DNA of 26,657 bases from an uncultured Anaerolineae bacterium (GCA_903854805.1 CAINXK010000516.1:1-26657); one strand, 5' to 3'. Positions 7,169-15,593 are shown, counted from the stretch's first letter. Notes: generated by a model not told the origin, from the sequence alone. Numbers and translations are program-made.

Positions 7169-7931
7169 AATCGTCCAAAACTGGCTTCCGCGGTACACAG
7201 GCAGAGAGCTGGGTGAGTTTGGGCAATATATTCTTTTGACCAATTTTAACAAATATGTGCAGACATTTGCAGCCTGGAACAATGTCGGCGTGCGCGGGTT
7301 GGACAAACCCATGCCAAACGCGAATGCAGGCCGGATCACGATCATCAATTTTGGAATGGGCAGCGCCAATGCAGCCACAGTAATGGATTTGTTAAGTGCT
7401 ATTCAACCAAAAGCAGTCTTATTTTTGGGTAAGTGCGGAGGCTTGAAGGCGAAGAATCAAATTGGCGACCTGATTCTGCCAATTGCAGCCATCCGGGGTG
7501 AAGGCACCTCGAATGACTATTTTCCTCCTGAAGTGCCGGCCCTGCCAGCCTTCAGTTTGCAAAAAGCAGTTTCAACAGCCATCCGCAACCACGGGCGTGA
7601 TTATTGGACCGGAACGGTTTACACCACAAACCGGCGCATTTGGGAGCATGACGACGAATTCAAAAACTACCTGCGCAATATCCGCGCCATGGCTGTAGAC
7701 ATGGAAACCGCCACAATTTTCAGCACTGGCTTTTACAACGAGATTCCGACTGGCGCCTTATTGCTGGTATCTGATCAACCGATGACACCCGATGGCGTAA
7801 AAACTGCTGAAAGCGATGAGAGGGTCAACCAGGATTTTGTCGATGAACATATCAAGATCGGAATTGATGCACTGCGCGAATTAATCGATAACGGCCTGAC
7901 GGTTAAACATTTGCGCTTCGAGTTTGAATAA
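7152..7931 (+). CDS. amn: AMP nucleosidase, short form
   Basis: Hydrolyses AMP to adenine and ribose 5-phosphate. The 259-residue protein has the nucleoside-phosphorylase fold: GMGSANAA near residue 69, a Leu-Gly-Lys-Cys-Gly-Gly-Leu loop near 93, a highly conserved Arg-Gly-Glu-Gly-Thr-Ser-Asn-Asp-Tyr-Phe segment near 116, the ribose-binding Val-Asp-Met-Glu-Thr-Ala near 182, and Ser-Asp-Gln-Pro near 209. It matches the short AMN-like family best known from Bacteroidetes rather than the ~480-residue enterobacterial Amn. The start overlaps the methyltransferase by 17 bases and has GGGAG just upstream. The strong resemblance to Bacteroidetes proteins (from memory, not a search) hints at an old lateral transfer. 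Confidence 0.9.
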   Translation: MKTKGEIVQNWLPRYTGRELGEFGQYILLTNFNKYVQTFAAWNNVGVRGLDKPMPNANAGRITIINFGMGSANAATVMDLLSAIQPKAVLFLGKCGGLKAKNQIGDLILPIAAIRGEGTSNDYFPPEVPALPAFSLQKAVSTAIRNHGRDYWTGTVYTTNRRIWEHDDEFKNYLRNIRAMAVDMETATIFSTGFYNEIPTGALLLVSDQPMTPDGVKTAESDERVNQDFVDEHIKIGIDALRELIDNGLTVKHLRFEFE

Positions 7932-7946
7932 CCCAGGGAAAGTGCT

Positions 7947-9209
7947 GTGGATAAAATCAAACTAATTTTTAGCCGCTGGTGGATGGTAATCGTATTGGCC
8001 GCATTAATGCCAGTCTATGCCACTATCGCGATCAATAACGAACGCAGTGTTGATTACACCAACAATGGCTTTTTCTCTTTCTGGCTCGCCGGGCGAATGC
8101 AATGGACCGGGGAACACGCCTACTCTGCCACCGAATGGGTCAATGGCCATCAAAAGAACGGAGCCACCTGGGTCCCAAATAAAATATTCCCTTACCCCCT
8201 ACCACTGGCATTGATCACCGCTCCGATTGGTTTTTTCCCAATAGACAAAGCTTATATACTCTGGGACTTATTGGCCCAACTGCTAATAGCTGGCTGTATA
8301 CTATGGCTTGCCACACACTGGAAGGGCTTAAATCGGCAGTTGTTTGCCATCTTCGTGTTAACTGCTGCGATCCTGAACGGGAACATCTTTCTGGGGTTGA
8401 TGACAGGCACTTTTGCGGCGCTATTTCTGGTATTTCTAACGCTTGGATTGTATTTTCTGGAGACCCGTCGTCCACTCCTGGCAGGGATCATGCTGGCCGG
8501 ATTGGCACTAAAACCTCCCTTACTGATCATAACAGCCCTAATTGGGCTCTGGCTGCTTTTCCGGCGCAACTGGAAGGCTATTGGTGGCATCGGGATCGGC
8601 GGAATGGGGTTACTCATTACCGGCTTTATCCAGGACCCTGATTGGTTGGGGAAGTTTAGAAACGTGAGCGAAAATCTTCTGGATAAGCGTCTCGGTAATC
8701 AACCTACCCTGCTCAGTTACACCCGCCTTTTTTGTGGCGGCGAGCCGCTTTGCACTTTTACGTCTTACGGACTGTTGGTCCTGATTTTGGTAGCACTTTT
8801 TGCATGGTTGTCTTGGAAAAAACGGGACACACTGACGCCGTTGATGGCTTTTAGCACAGCAATCTCGCTCGGAGCACTGCTACCGCCTTATCTCTGGTCT
8901 TACGATTATGTACTCTTAACCATACCCATTTGCTACATTTCATTCGATCTAATCCGTCGCAGGGAGAGCTATTTGTACTCCACGCTTTTCCTGCTATTAC
9001 TGGACATTATTTCCATCATCGGATTAATGCTATTTTGGAAAAATCCTGAGAGTGCTGCACTCACCATCCAACGCGATATGTGGAGCATCTGGGTGGCTTT
9101 GCTGGTATTGTCAACCTGCTGGTGGCTGGTTTTCCGAAATCAAGAAAAAATCGACCTGCCAAACGCAGACAACCAGTCCAAATTTGATCCCTTAGAGAGC
9201 GAAAGATAA
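7947..9209 (+). CDS. Polytopic membrane protein, GT87/DUF2029-like glycosyltransferase
   Basis: A 420-residue protein starting at GTG 7947, seven bases after AGGGA and 15 bases after the AMP nucleosidase stop, so it is probably the third gene of that operon. It has about ten membrane segments, a first extracytoplasmic loop with Asp-Tyr-Thr-Asn-Asn-Gly-Phe-Phe-Ser-Phe-Trp, and a Pro-Tyr-Pro-Leu-Pro-Leu-Ala-Leu stretch before the third segment. This layout fits the GT87 group of polyprenyl-phosphate-dependent mannosyl/arabinosyltransferases (formerly DUF2029). The acidic residue in the first loop is the expected catalytic base position. The C-terminal ~20 residues are cytoplasmic and polar. The family call is moderately sure; donor and acceptor are unknown. 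Confidence 0.75.
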   Translation: MDKIKLIFSRWWMVIVLAALMPVYATIAINNERSVDYTNNGFFSFWLAGRMQWTGEHAYSATEWVNGHQKNGATWVPNKIFPYPLPLALITAPIGFFPIDKAYILWDLLAQLLIAGCILWLATHWKGLNRQLFAIFVLTAAILNGNIFLGLMTGTFAALFLVFLTLGLYFLETRRPLLAGIMLAGLALKPPLLIITALIGLWLLFRRNWKAIGGIGIGGMGLLITGFIQDPDWLGKFRNVSENLLDKRLGNQPTLLSYTRLFCGGEPLCTFTSYGLLVLILVALFAWLSWKKRDTLTPLMAFSTAISLGALLPPYLWSYDYVLLTIPICYISFDLIRRRESYLYSTLFLLLLDIISIIGLMLFWKNPESAALTIQRDMWSIWVALLVLSTCWWLVFRNQEKIDLPNADNQSKFDPLESER

Positions 9210-9543
9210 AAACTAATTTTCCGAACGGGCTTTTTGATACAGACAACCAGCAGGCACAGACAGCTCATAATCATTAAGTGTGGGGAAAATTTATCAATCC
9301 AATAAAAGTATCAAATAATATCTACCGATTCGTTAAAAAATGATGCCCTTTATTGACAAATACGAATCAAATCACGCCCCCAGCATGGGTTAACGCACAG
9401 ATATTGGGATAAAGATCAGCAGCCCCTACCCTTTACATGCTGTCAGTTTAATGTATTATTAGGGCGTTGGCGTTTTCCTTGGTTTTTTCGAAATCGGGGG
9501 GGACGCTGATAATATTTAACATCCCGGAAAGGAAGTTTTATGA
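9210..9543. other. Gene-free interval upstream of the SET-domain gene
   Basis: These 334 bases have no credible coding frame. They contain a 7-bp inverted repeat (GATTCGT 9327-9333, ACGAATC 9362-9368), a candidate promoter at 9432-9459 and an ~80-base leader with a run of seven G (9496-9502). No terminator is seen for the gene ending at 9209. Confidence 0.55.
9432..9459 (+). promoter_or_regulatory. Candidate promoter of the SET-domain gene
   Basis: TTTACA (9432-9437), a 16-base spacer and TATTAT (9454-9459). It would give a leader of about 78 bases ending in a Shine-Dalgarno GGAAAGGAAG at 9526-9535, eight bases before the ATG at 9544. Confidence 0.45.
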
Positions 9544-10128
9544 ATGTACGAACAGCCAAGCTCATATTTGTCGCCTAAGATCCAGGCCAACCCGAAAGCC
9601 AATGGCAATGGAAACGGTATTTTCGCCCAACAAGTTCTCAAAAAGGGCGAACTCCTAGCCGTTTTCGGGGGTGTCGTCTATGCATGGGACACCTTCGTCA
9701 ACCTCCCTGAACGTGACCGTAGTTTATGCATCCAGGTGGAAGAAAACCTCTTCCTGGTGCCACGTCCAATTGGAGATGGGGATTACGTCAACCACTGTTG
9801 TAATCCCAATGCCGGGCTTTCGGGGCAGATTGCGCTCGTAGCCATGCGAGACATTCAACCCGGCGAAGAAGTTTGCTTTGATTATGCCATGAGCGATACC
9901 GCTGCATACGATGAGTTCTCGTGCGAATGTGGCGCACCGAACTGTCGCCGCAGTGTGACCGGAAGCGATTGGCAATTGCCAGAAATTCAGAAGCGTTACG
10001 CCGGATACTTCGCCCCTCACGTCCAGCGCCGCATAGATGCCCAGCATAATGCGGAACGGGCTGCCCACCGGGCTGAAAAATACCGTTACAACGGTATTAA
10101 TGCCGCACCAAACGTACTCTACGAATAA
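9544..10128 (+). CDS. SET-domain protein (putative protein-lysine methyltransferase)
   Basis: A 194-residue single SET domain. It shows the N-terminal GNGNGIF loop (21-27) that contacts SAM, the NHxxxPN core as Asn-His-Cys-Cys-Asn-Pro-Asn at 83-89, and Gly-Glu-Glu-Val-Cys-Phe-Asp-Tyr at 107-114, ending in the expected active-site tyrosine. A post-SET-like cysteine set follows: C127, C129 and C134 (C-x-C-x4-C), which with a core cysteine could bind zinc. The tail (about 145-194) is rich in Ala, Arg and His and has no recognised domain. The start at 9544 is supported by a strong Shine-Dalgarno; an out-of-frame ATG at 9540 opens only a very short frame. Bacterial SET proteins methylate ribosomal, chromatin-like or host proteins; the target here is unknown. 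A terminator follows directly, so it is a monocistronic unit. Confidence 0.88.
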   Translation: MYEQPSSYLSPKIQANPKANGNGNGIFAQQVLKKGELLAVFGGVVYAWDTFVNLPERDRSLCIQVEENLFLVPRPIGDGDYVNHCCNPNAGLSGQIALVAMRDIQPGEEVCFDYAMSDTAAYDEFSCECGAPNCRRSVTGSDWQLPEIQKRYAGYFAPHVQRRIDAQHNAERAAHRAEKYRYNGINAAPNVLYE

Positions 10129-10167
10129 TAAAAAAACCTGCTTTCAGCTGAAAGCAGGTTTTTTTAT
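10128..10167. terminator. Perfectly palindromic bidirectional terminator
   Basis: The 40 bases read the same on both strands, centred on CAGCTG, with a GC-richer ACCTGCTTTC stem flanked by an A-tract and a T-tract. It closes the SET-domain gene and also faces the minus-strand gene that ends at 10321. Confidence 0.92.
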
Positions 10168-10320
10168 CAGAGTGGTCGTCAAATATTGGGGTTCCCAAAG
10201 ATAAGCAGCTGATGTGTTTTTTTTGGAGCACGCAAAGCATACCGATTCGTATTCATTGGCTCACAAAGGCTTTGATGGATAAGTCCTGAAACTGAATGTC
10301 CATGAGTAAATGCATACCCA

Positions 10321-12660
10321 TCATGGAACATTTGTTGAGAAATACACCTGTCCATTCAAAAACAAAAACATGCTTTTGTTTGGGCTGAATGCCATTGCAG
10401 TAACTGGCACGCCCTTAGGCAAGATGTTTTCACTGCCAGCAGCTGTTCGTACCTGGTTTTGCAATTCCAGCGAGCGTGGGCTGAAACGGAAGACAGCTTG
10501 GGTAAATGGTTCCAATAGCACAACGGATGGATCTGGGGCACTGGTGAAATCAATTTGCGAGAAAATACCATCGCTTAGACTCATACCACCTTCGTAACCA
10601 GGACGCGAATCAACATATAACGCGGGATCGCTGCAGCGGGTGGGCGAGGCATCCAGGTGGCTAAAGGTGCAGATAGCCATGTGCCCATCCTGATGCAACA
10701 AATAAATATCATCGCCATTAACCGCCATATCGATGGCCTGATCCAACATTACCGGCACCTGTTCGCCAAAGAAAAATTGCGGTTCGGAAAATTCGAGTTT
10801 TTCAGTACTTTCATAAATCCAGACAGCATGCGCTGCTGCATCCAGGACATACAGATTAAAGGCATCGAAAGCAATGGCCGTGATACCTTTCCAACCAGTG
10901 CCAGGGGGTTGGAGAACCGTAACGACAGGCTTTTCGCCAGGGATGCACAACAACAGCTTTCCAGAACCATCGATACCGATCAGACTGACATCCGATACGC
11001 GGGAATTAGGTACTGAAACGATGTCAATTAACTTATCGACTTGAACCCCTTGCTTGTCAACCCCTAGACCACACTGAAAACCGCCATCCAGGTCATAATC
11101 CTTACCATTAAATATCCCGCGTAAAACCGAACCATTCACAGAATCGAGTAAATAGAGATCTGAATCGGAAGCCACCATGCGCGAAACATGTAAATTTCGG
11201 CTAAGCGGTGCATTAAAAGCCAGGATAAAGTTGTGCCTCACCACACGATCAAGCGTATCCAGAGCAGTTTGGGCATCCTGGCGTAATTTCTGCGCATCAG
11301 GATTGGGCTCCAACTCATAAGGAGCAGCCTTATCGAGCCAATCAAGCGTAGTCTGCCATTCGACCCTTAAAGCCAGCGGCGAAGTCTCTGCCACGGCCTT
11401 CTGGGCTGTCTCCTGTGCCTGGTCAAAATAAATTTTATATTGTGCTTCGTACCCCAATTGGTAGTAGACAATTCTGGCGATGACAAAAAACAAAACTGGG
11501 ATGGCAACCGCGAAGAAAATCGCCCAGCTGCGTGAAACTATTTTTTGGGGCTGATCATCCTCAGTGTCCGGAAGCAGGCGTGGGATAGCCTTTTCGATCC
11601 ATAAAGCCAATTTTTGGGTGAAAGTACGCAGACTGCGAAGCGAACCGGCCAGGTTGCGAGCCGTGCTGCGCACTCCCTGATCGATTTGTTCTCGCTCAGA
11701 TTGAACCAGAGGCTTGGCCTCGCGGGAAGATTTTCTACTCACAGGAGCCTGCCGGCTGAGCACGGGAGCCACAGCACGCGATTCTTTTGCCGACAATTGT
11801 TGATTTTCTTCATCCAGCACTTGAGCGTCTTGCGCTGGCTCAGTTTCTCCTGCAGATTCCACAGCCAGCACGACGGGCGCCATTTCTGGGATCTGCAATT
11901 CATCCAAAATTGCCGGTACAGAAACAGGCGTAGGAATGGCTGGGCTGGAAGGTTGCACCGGATCATCCTTTACCGCCCGTAGGATGTTCATGGCACCGCT
12001 GCCATCAGACGCCTGCACCAAGACCGCGCTGACGTTTGTTTTGGTACTCCCTAATAAACGCGCCCGAATGCTCTCCAGGGATTCAGAACCTGTCATGCTA
12101 CTGAGTGGTGTTTCCCAGTCTGGTGGTAAAGCCGCGCATATCAGCAAACGATCGCCAGCAGATAGCGTCACCTGAGAAAAATACATTCGCGCAGATTGGC
12201 CCAGCCCCAGACCTTTTCCTGCCAGTTGAGGATCGTAAAGATGACGTGTTTCACCCGCCAGGTGGTAAACATGTGTCGGCCCGGATTGGACAATATACAT
12301 AGAATTCCCACGCAAATTGCACAAAACAAGCGCGCCGATACTGTACAGACCTTTGCCAGTCGATTTCATGTTGCGTTCTGCCAGAAAACTGTTAAGTAAC
12401 TCAGCGGCAGTTTTTAATGCAAAAGTAAGCGAACCCGGTGTGCTGTAAAAAATATCAGCCACCTGGGTAGCAATTTCCCCATATTCGCTGGCTGAGAAGC
12501 CAACATTGCCGCCCAGTGTCAGGTAGACTAGCAGTCGATCCTGGTCACGTCCACGCGCAATTTTTTTGGATGGGTTTAGGGCCAAAAGCCCGGGCGAAAG
12601 CGGCCATTCCTGGTCGTTGATCCGATAAATACTAAGAAGAGTCAAGTCAAGAGCGTTCAT
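10321..12660 (-). CDS. PP2C-like pseudophosphatase / one-pass membrane / beta-propeller protein
   Basis: A 779-residue protein read from ATG 12660; an upstream in-frame ATG at 12675 lies inside the -10 element and is unlikely. Residues 1 to ~225 resemble a PP2C/SpoIIE-type phosphatase: an Arg-Asp-Gln-Asp-Arg start motif near 38-42, a Ser-Ile-Gly-Ala-Leu-Val strand, and Gly-Asp-Arg-Leu-Leu-Ile-Cys near 169-175. The usual metal-binding DGMGG loop is replaced by a Leu-Gly-Gly-Asn-Val stretch, and the usual Ser-Asp-Gly after the cysteine is Ala-Ala-Leu, so catalysis looks lost. A charged, Ala/Pro/Glu-rich linker (about 230-375) leads to one membrane helix (about 379-400). A short helical stretch follows, then a C-terminal region (about 450-779) of repeated Leu-Tyr-Leu-Leu-Asp and Ile-Tyr-Leu-Leu blades, like a propeller. 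An inside-out sensor or scaffold is possible. Confidence 0.78.
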   Translation of the reverse strand: MNALDLTLLSIYRINDQEWPLSPGLLALNPSKKIARGRDQDRLLVYLTLGGNVGFSASEYGEIATQVADIFYSTPGSLTFALKTAAELLNSFLAERNMKSTGKGLYSIGALVLCNLRGNSMYIVQSGPTHVYHLAGETRHLYDPQLAGKGLGLGQSARMYFSQVTLSAGDRLLICAALPPDWETPLSSMTGSESLESIRARLLGSTKTNVSAVLVQASDGSGAMNILRAVKDDPVQPSSPAIPTPVSVPAILDELQIPEMAPVVLAVESAGETEPAQDAQVLDEENQQLSAKESRAVAPVLSRQAPVSRKSSREAKPLVQSEREQIDQGVRSTARNLAGSLRSLRTFTQKLALWIEKAIPRLLPDTEDDQPQKIVSRSWAIFFAVAIPVLFFVIARIVYYQLGYEAQYKIYFDQAQETAQKAVAETSPLALRVEWQTTLDWLDKAAPYELEPNPDAQKLRQDAQTALDTLDRVVRHNFILAFNAPLSRNLHVSRMVASDSDLYLLDSVNGSVLRGIFNGKDYDLDGGFQCGLGVDKQGVQVDKLIDIVSVPNSRVSDVSLIGIDGSGKLLLCIPGEKPVVTVLQPPGTGWKGITAIAFDAFNLYVLDAAAHAVWIYESTEKLEFSEPQFFFGEQVPVMLDQAIDMAVNGDDIYLLHQDGHMAICTFSHLDASPTRCSDPALYVDSRPGYEGGMSLSDGIFSQIDFTSAPDPSVVLLEPFTQAVFRFSPRSLELQNQVRTAAGSENILPKGVPVTAMAFSPNKSMFLFLNGQVYFSTNVP

Positions 12661-12708
12661 ATATGTATCTAACATTATACTGGTAAAATCTTTTCAGGAA
12701 ACAACCTG
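12661..12708. promoter_or_regulatory. Short divergent promoter region
   Basis: Only 48 bases separate two divergent start codons. On the minus strand a perfect TATAAT occupies 12679-12674, 13 bases before the ATG at 12660. On the plus strand TAAAAT at 12684-12689 is a possible -10 for the acetyltransferase gene, whose Shine-Dalgarno AGGAA (12696-12700) precedes ATG 12709 by eight bases. The two promoters nearly touch, so transcription of one could affect the other. Confidence 0.55.
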
Positions 12709-13734
12709 ATGGAATTCAAATTACATAACACCTTTGAAACACTTAAACCGTTAGCACCAACCTGGAACGCTCTTGTCCAAGCAGGCGTGACAAATGCACC
12801 ATTCTTACGCTATGAGTATTTATTCACCTGGTGGAGTACACGCGGCGGTGGCGAATGGGACCAGAACGCACAGCTTGCTGTAATCACCGCGCATGAAGGT
12901 CAAGAATTAGTTGGCATCGCCCCGCTCTTCCTGACAACAAACCACGATGGTCAAACTGCATTAATGCTCTTGGGAAGCATTGAAATTTCGGATTACCTGG
13001 ACCTGATTGTCCGCCCGGAACAACTTCAGGTCTTCATTTCAGGTTTGATGGACTGGCTGAGATCAGATTTTCCAACAGCCTGGCAGGTGCTTGATCTGTA
13101 CAATCTACCTGATTCATCTCCCAGCCTGGCAGCAATCGAAAAGAGCCTGGCGGGAACTGATTGGGGATACGCAGAGAGCATCTACCAACCCAGCCCATTT
13201 ATCACCCTCTCAGGTAACTTTGAAACATACCTGAATGGAATCGATAAAAAACAACGCCACGAAATTCGCCGCAAGATCCGCCGGGCAGAAGAGAGCAACC
13301 GTGGTGTCCGCTGGTATATCGTCGAGGATGAAACCAAACTCGATTCTGAGATGGATGACTTTCTCGGATTGATGGACCATGACTCGGAAAAAACCGCTTT
13401 TCTTACCACTGACATGCGCCTGCAGATGAAAAAATCTGCCCAGGCTGCTTTTTCGGCCGGATATCTACAATTAGCCTTTCTTGAAGTGGATGGGAAAAAA
13501 GCCTGCGGTTATCTCAATTTTGATTACGACAGGAAGATCTGGGTCTATAACTCAGGGCTGGATCGGCAATTTATGGATCTTTCAGTTGGCTGGGTTTTGC
13601 TCGGCTACCTGCTCGAATGGGCTAATAACCATCAACACACCGAATTCGACTTTTTGCGCGGCGACGAAGATTATAAATATAAATTTGGCGGGCAGAAACG
13701 CCACGTGATGCGCGTAAAAATAAGCAAACCATAA
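12709..13734 (+). CDS. GNAT-family acetyltransferase, CelD/BcsL type
   Basis: A 341-residue protein with the tandem-GNAT layout of the Acetyltransf_6 (CelD/BcsL) family. The N-terminal half has Leu-Val-Gly-Ile-Ala-Pro-Leu-Phe after the first ~60 residues. The hallmark middle segment near residues 181-197 reads Asp-Lys-Lys-Gln-Arg-His-Glu-Ile-Arg-Arg-Lys-Ile-Arg-Arg-Ala-Glu. The C-terminal half carries the usual Gly-Tyr-Leu-Asn-Phe-Asp-Tyr and Tyr-Asn-Ser-Gly-Leu-Asp blocks and ends with an Asp-Phe-Leu-Arg-Gly-Asp-Glu-Asp-Tyr-Lys stretch typical of the family. Members act in exopolysaccharide synthesis and related acyl or aminoacyl transfers; the substrate cannot be read here. It is divergent from the PP2C-like gene and is followed by a terminator. 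Confidence 0.85.
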   Translation: MEFKLHNTFETLKPLAPTWNALVQAGVTNAPFLRYEYLFTWWSTRGGGEWDQNAQLAVITAHEGQELVGIAPLFLTTNHDGQTALMLLGSIEISDYLDLIVRPEQLQVFISGLMDWLRSDFPTAWQVLDLYNLPDSSPSLAAIEKSLAGTDWGYAESIYQPSPFITLSGNFETYLNGIDKKQRHEIRRKIRRAEESNRGVRWYIVEDETKLDSEMDDFLGLMDHDSEKTAFLTTDMRLQMKKSAQAAFSAGYLQLAFLEVDGKKACGYLNFDYDRKIWVYNSGLDRQFMDLSVGWVLLGYLLEWANNHQHTEFDFLRGDEDYKYKFGGQKRHVMRVKISKP

Positions 13735-14036
13735 AATTCGAGCACATCGTTCTGCGCCTTAAGCCTCAGTAAAAAAAACGGCCAGCATTGGTCGTTTTTT
13801 TCTACACACAGAGCCGGCCACCAAGGTTGAGCCCAGGGCTTCTGATCGATCACAAGCTTATTCCACCTACTAAAAAACCGGCAGAACTAACTCTTACTTA
13901 ATGAATTCGCGGTATTATTGGTTATAGCAATGACACAGAAATAATAAAACGCCAGACATAGTCGTTTTTCAGTATCCGGAAAAGCTACCTGTGCAAAGCC
14001 AAGCGCCAGACAAAATAAATTCACGTAGAGGCAATC
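13735..14036. other. Gene-free interval upstream of the fumarase genes
   Basis: These 302 bases have no credible gene. They hold the terminator at 13771-13801 and a second, weaker hairpin of similar sequence at 13946-13969 (AAAACG ... CGTTTTT). AGAGG at 14026-14030 is the ribosome-binding site for the fumarase alpha gene. No confident promoter hexamer pair was found. Confidence 0.5.
13771..13801 (+). terminator. Intrinsic terminator after the acetyltransferase gene
   Basis: An A-tract, then CGGCCA paired with TGGTCG (one G-U wobble) around a short loop, and a run of seven T. It lies 36 bases after the acetyltransferase stop. Confidence 0.8.
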
Positions 14037-14924
14037 ATGCAGCCAGATCTGACCGAAAAAATCCTTGAGTTGATCCGCCGGACATCCACCAGCCTGCCAG
14101 CGGATGTGGAAGAACGCTTGCATACAGCCGTTCTAAAAGAAGAGCCAGGCTCGGCTGCCCGCGGGGCGCTCGAGACTGTGATCAAAAACGTGGAACTCTC
14201 CCGTGCCCAATCCACGCCAATCTGCCAGGATACCGGAACCCCCATCTTCTATGTCTACTATCCTGAAGGCTGGAGCACCATCAAGTTGAAAGCGCAGATT
14301 CGCAGCGCCTTGGAACAGGCCACCAGCCTCAATTACATGCGACCGAACGCTGTGGATGCCATTTACGACAAGAACAGCGGCAACAACCTGGGTGGCGAAG
14401 ATTTCCCATCCATCCATTTTGAAGAAGTTGAAGCCGAGTCGCTCACCATTGAGCTCATGCTCAAAGGCGGCGGTTGTGAGAATGTCGGCGCACAGTATTC
14501 GCTTCCAGATAACCGCCTCGGCGCTGGAAGGGATTTGGCAGGTGTCCGCAAAGTGGTTCTCGACGCTGTCCAAAAAGCGCAGGGCCAAGGGTGCGCTCCC
14601 GGGATACTGGGTGTAGCCATCGGCGGTGACCGCGGATCATCCTACTACAAATCAAAAGAAGTTTTATTTGATAAATTAGGCACTCGCAATGCTGACCCAA
14701 AACTGGCTGAGCTGGAAGAACGTTTGACCAGCGAAGCCAACACCCTCGGCATTGGACCGATGGGTTTTGGTGGTCAGACGACAGTGATCGAAACCAAGAT
14801 CGCAGGGATGCACCGTCTGCCGGCGTCTTTTTTTGTTTCGGTTTCTTATATGTGCTGGGCATATCGCCGCCGAAAAATGACTGTCAATGGCCGTCAGCTT
14901 ACTGCGGAAATTCAATACGATTAA
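14037..14924 (+). CDS. Class I fumarate hydratase (or L-tartrate dehydratase), alpha subunit
   Basis: Catalytic [4Fe-4S] subunit that interconverts fumarate and malate in the TCA cycle. The 295-residue product has the three cluster cysteines in their usual settings: C63 in Ile-Cys-Gln-Asp-Thr-Gly, C147 in Lys-Gly-Gly-Gly-Cys-Glu-Asn, and C186 in Gln-Gly-Cys-Ala-Pro-Gly. The Gly-Phe-Gly-Gly-Gln-Thr-Thr block near 243 and a C-terminal Ser-Tyr-Met-Cys-Trp-Ala-Tyr-Arg-Arg-Arg-Lys segment also fit. The start is supported by AGAGG seven bases upstream. The beta-subunit gene follows after 26 bases, as in two-subunit fumarases of thermophiles and anaerobes. L-tartrate dehydratase has the same architecture and cannot be excluded, but fumarase is the more likely role for an isolated alpha-beta pair. 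Confidence 0.92.
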   Translation: MQPDLTEKILELIRRTSTSLPADVEERLHTAVLKEEPGSAARGALETVIKNVELSRAQSTPICQDTGTPIFYVYYPEGWSTIKLKAQIRSALEQATSLNYMRPNAVDAIYDKNSGNNLGGEDFPSIHFEEVEAESLTIELMLKGGGCENVGAQYSLPDNRLGAGRDLAGVRKVVLDAVQKAQGQGCAPGILGVAIGGDRGSSYYKSKEVLFDKLGTRNADPKLAELEERLTSEANTLGIGPMGFGGQTTVIETKIAGMHRLPASFFVSVSYMCWAYRRRKMTVNGRQLTAEIQYD

Positions 14925-14950
14925 GACCAATTTTCAGGCCAGGAGAACCC

Positions 14951-15577
14951 ATGCGAGAGATTAATATTCCAATCAGTGATGAAACCATTCGCGAGCTAAA
15001 GGTTGGAGAGCCAGTCCAGTTGAACGGCATCATGGTCACCGGACGAGACGCTGCCCACAAATGGATGATCGAAACTTTTATCAAAAAGACACGTGAGCCA
15101 CAGGCTGACGACTTGAAAGCCTATGAAGATTTAAAAAAACTTCTCGACGGTGCCGTGATCTATCATTGTGGGCCAGTTGTTGCCGGTCTCGAATCCAAAG
15201 AATACCGGTTTGTAGCTGCCGGACCAACGACATCTATTCGCGAAGAGCCTTATCAGGCCGACGTAATGAAACATTTCAATCTTAAAGGTGTGATCGGCAA
15301 AGGCGGCATGGGCGCAAAAACACTCAAGGGCTGCGAAGAAACCCCCGGGGTGTATTTCCACGCCATCGGCGGCGCAGCTTCCTTTATAGCCAAATCCGTA
15401 AAAAAAGTGTTGGGTGTATATAAGCTCGAATTTGGCGTGCCAGAAGCCCTTTGGGTGATCGAGGTGAAAGATTTCCCAGTGGTGGTAACCATGGATGCGC
15501 ACGGAAATTCGCAGCATGCAGCAGTGGATATTTCGTCCAAGAAAGTGCTCGATGAACTGCTGGCAAAACCATACTAA
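14951..15577 (+). CDS. Class I fumarate hydratase, beta subunit
   Basis: A 208-residue partner that forms the swivelling C-terminal domain of class I fumarases. It starts at ATG 14951, with AGGAG at 14940-14944; the open frame reaches back to 14852, but that part overlaps the alpha gene. Diagnostic segments are Leu-Asn-Gly-Ile-Met-Val-Thr-Gly-Arg-Asp-Ala-Ala-His-Lys (about 24-37), His-Cys-Gly-Pro-Val-Val near 71, Ala-Ala-Gly-Pro-Thr-Thr-Ser-Ile-Arg near 90 and Ile-Gly-Lys-Gly-Gly-Met-Gly near 115. Together these cover the expected substrate-binding loops. It is co-transcribed with the alpha subunit. The next gene, metH, has its own structured leader, so the operon may end here, although no terminator with a T-tract was found. 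Confidence 0.93.
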   Translation: MREINIPISDETIRELKVGEPVQLNGIMVTGRDAAHKWMIETFIKKTREPQADDLKAYEDLKKLLDGAVIYHCGPVVAGLESKEYRFVAAGPTTSIREEPYQADVMKHFNLKGVIGKGGMGAKTLKGCEETPGVYFHAIGGAASFIAKSVKKVLGVYKLEFGVPEALWVIEVKDFPVVVTMDAHGNSQHAAVDISSKKVLDELLAKPY

Positions 15578-15593
15578 ACAATTATCTTGAATT

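Noticed and set aside
9323..10250. TACCGATTCGT occurring at 9323-9333 and 10240-10250, on either side of the SET gene
   Set aside because: The 11-base match is not extended on either side and no matching inverted or duplicated flank suggests integration, so it is treated as chance.
13946..13969. Second terminator upstream of the fumarase genes
   Set aside because: Only the AAAACG/CGTTTT ends pair and the inner bases do not, so it is noted as a weak hairpin and not called as a terminator.
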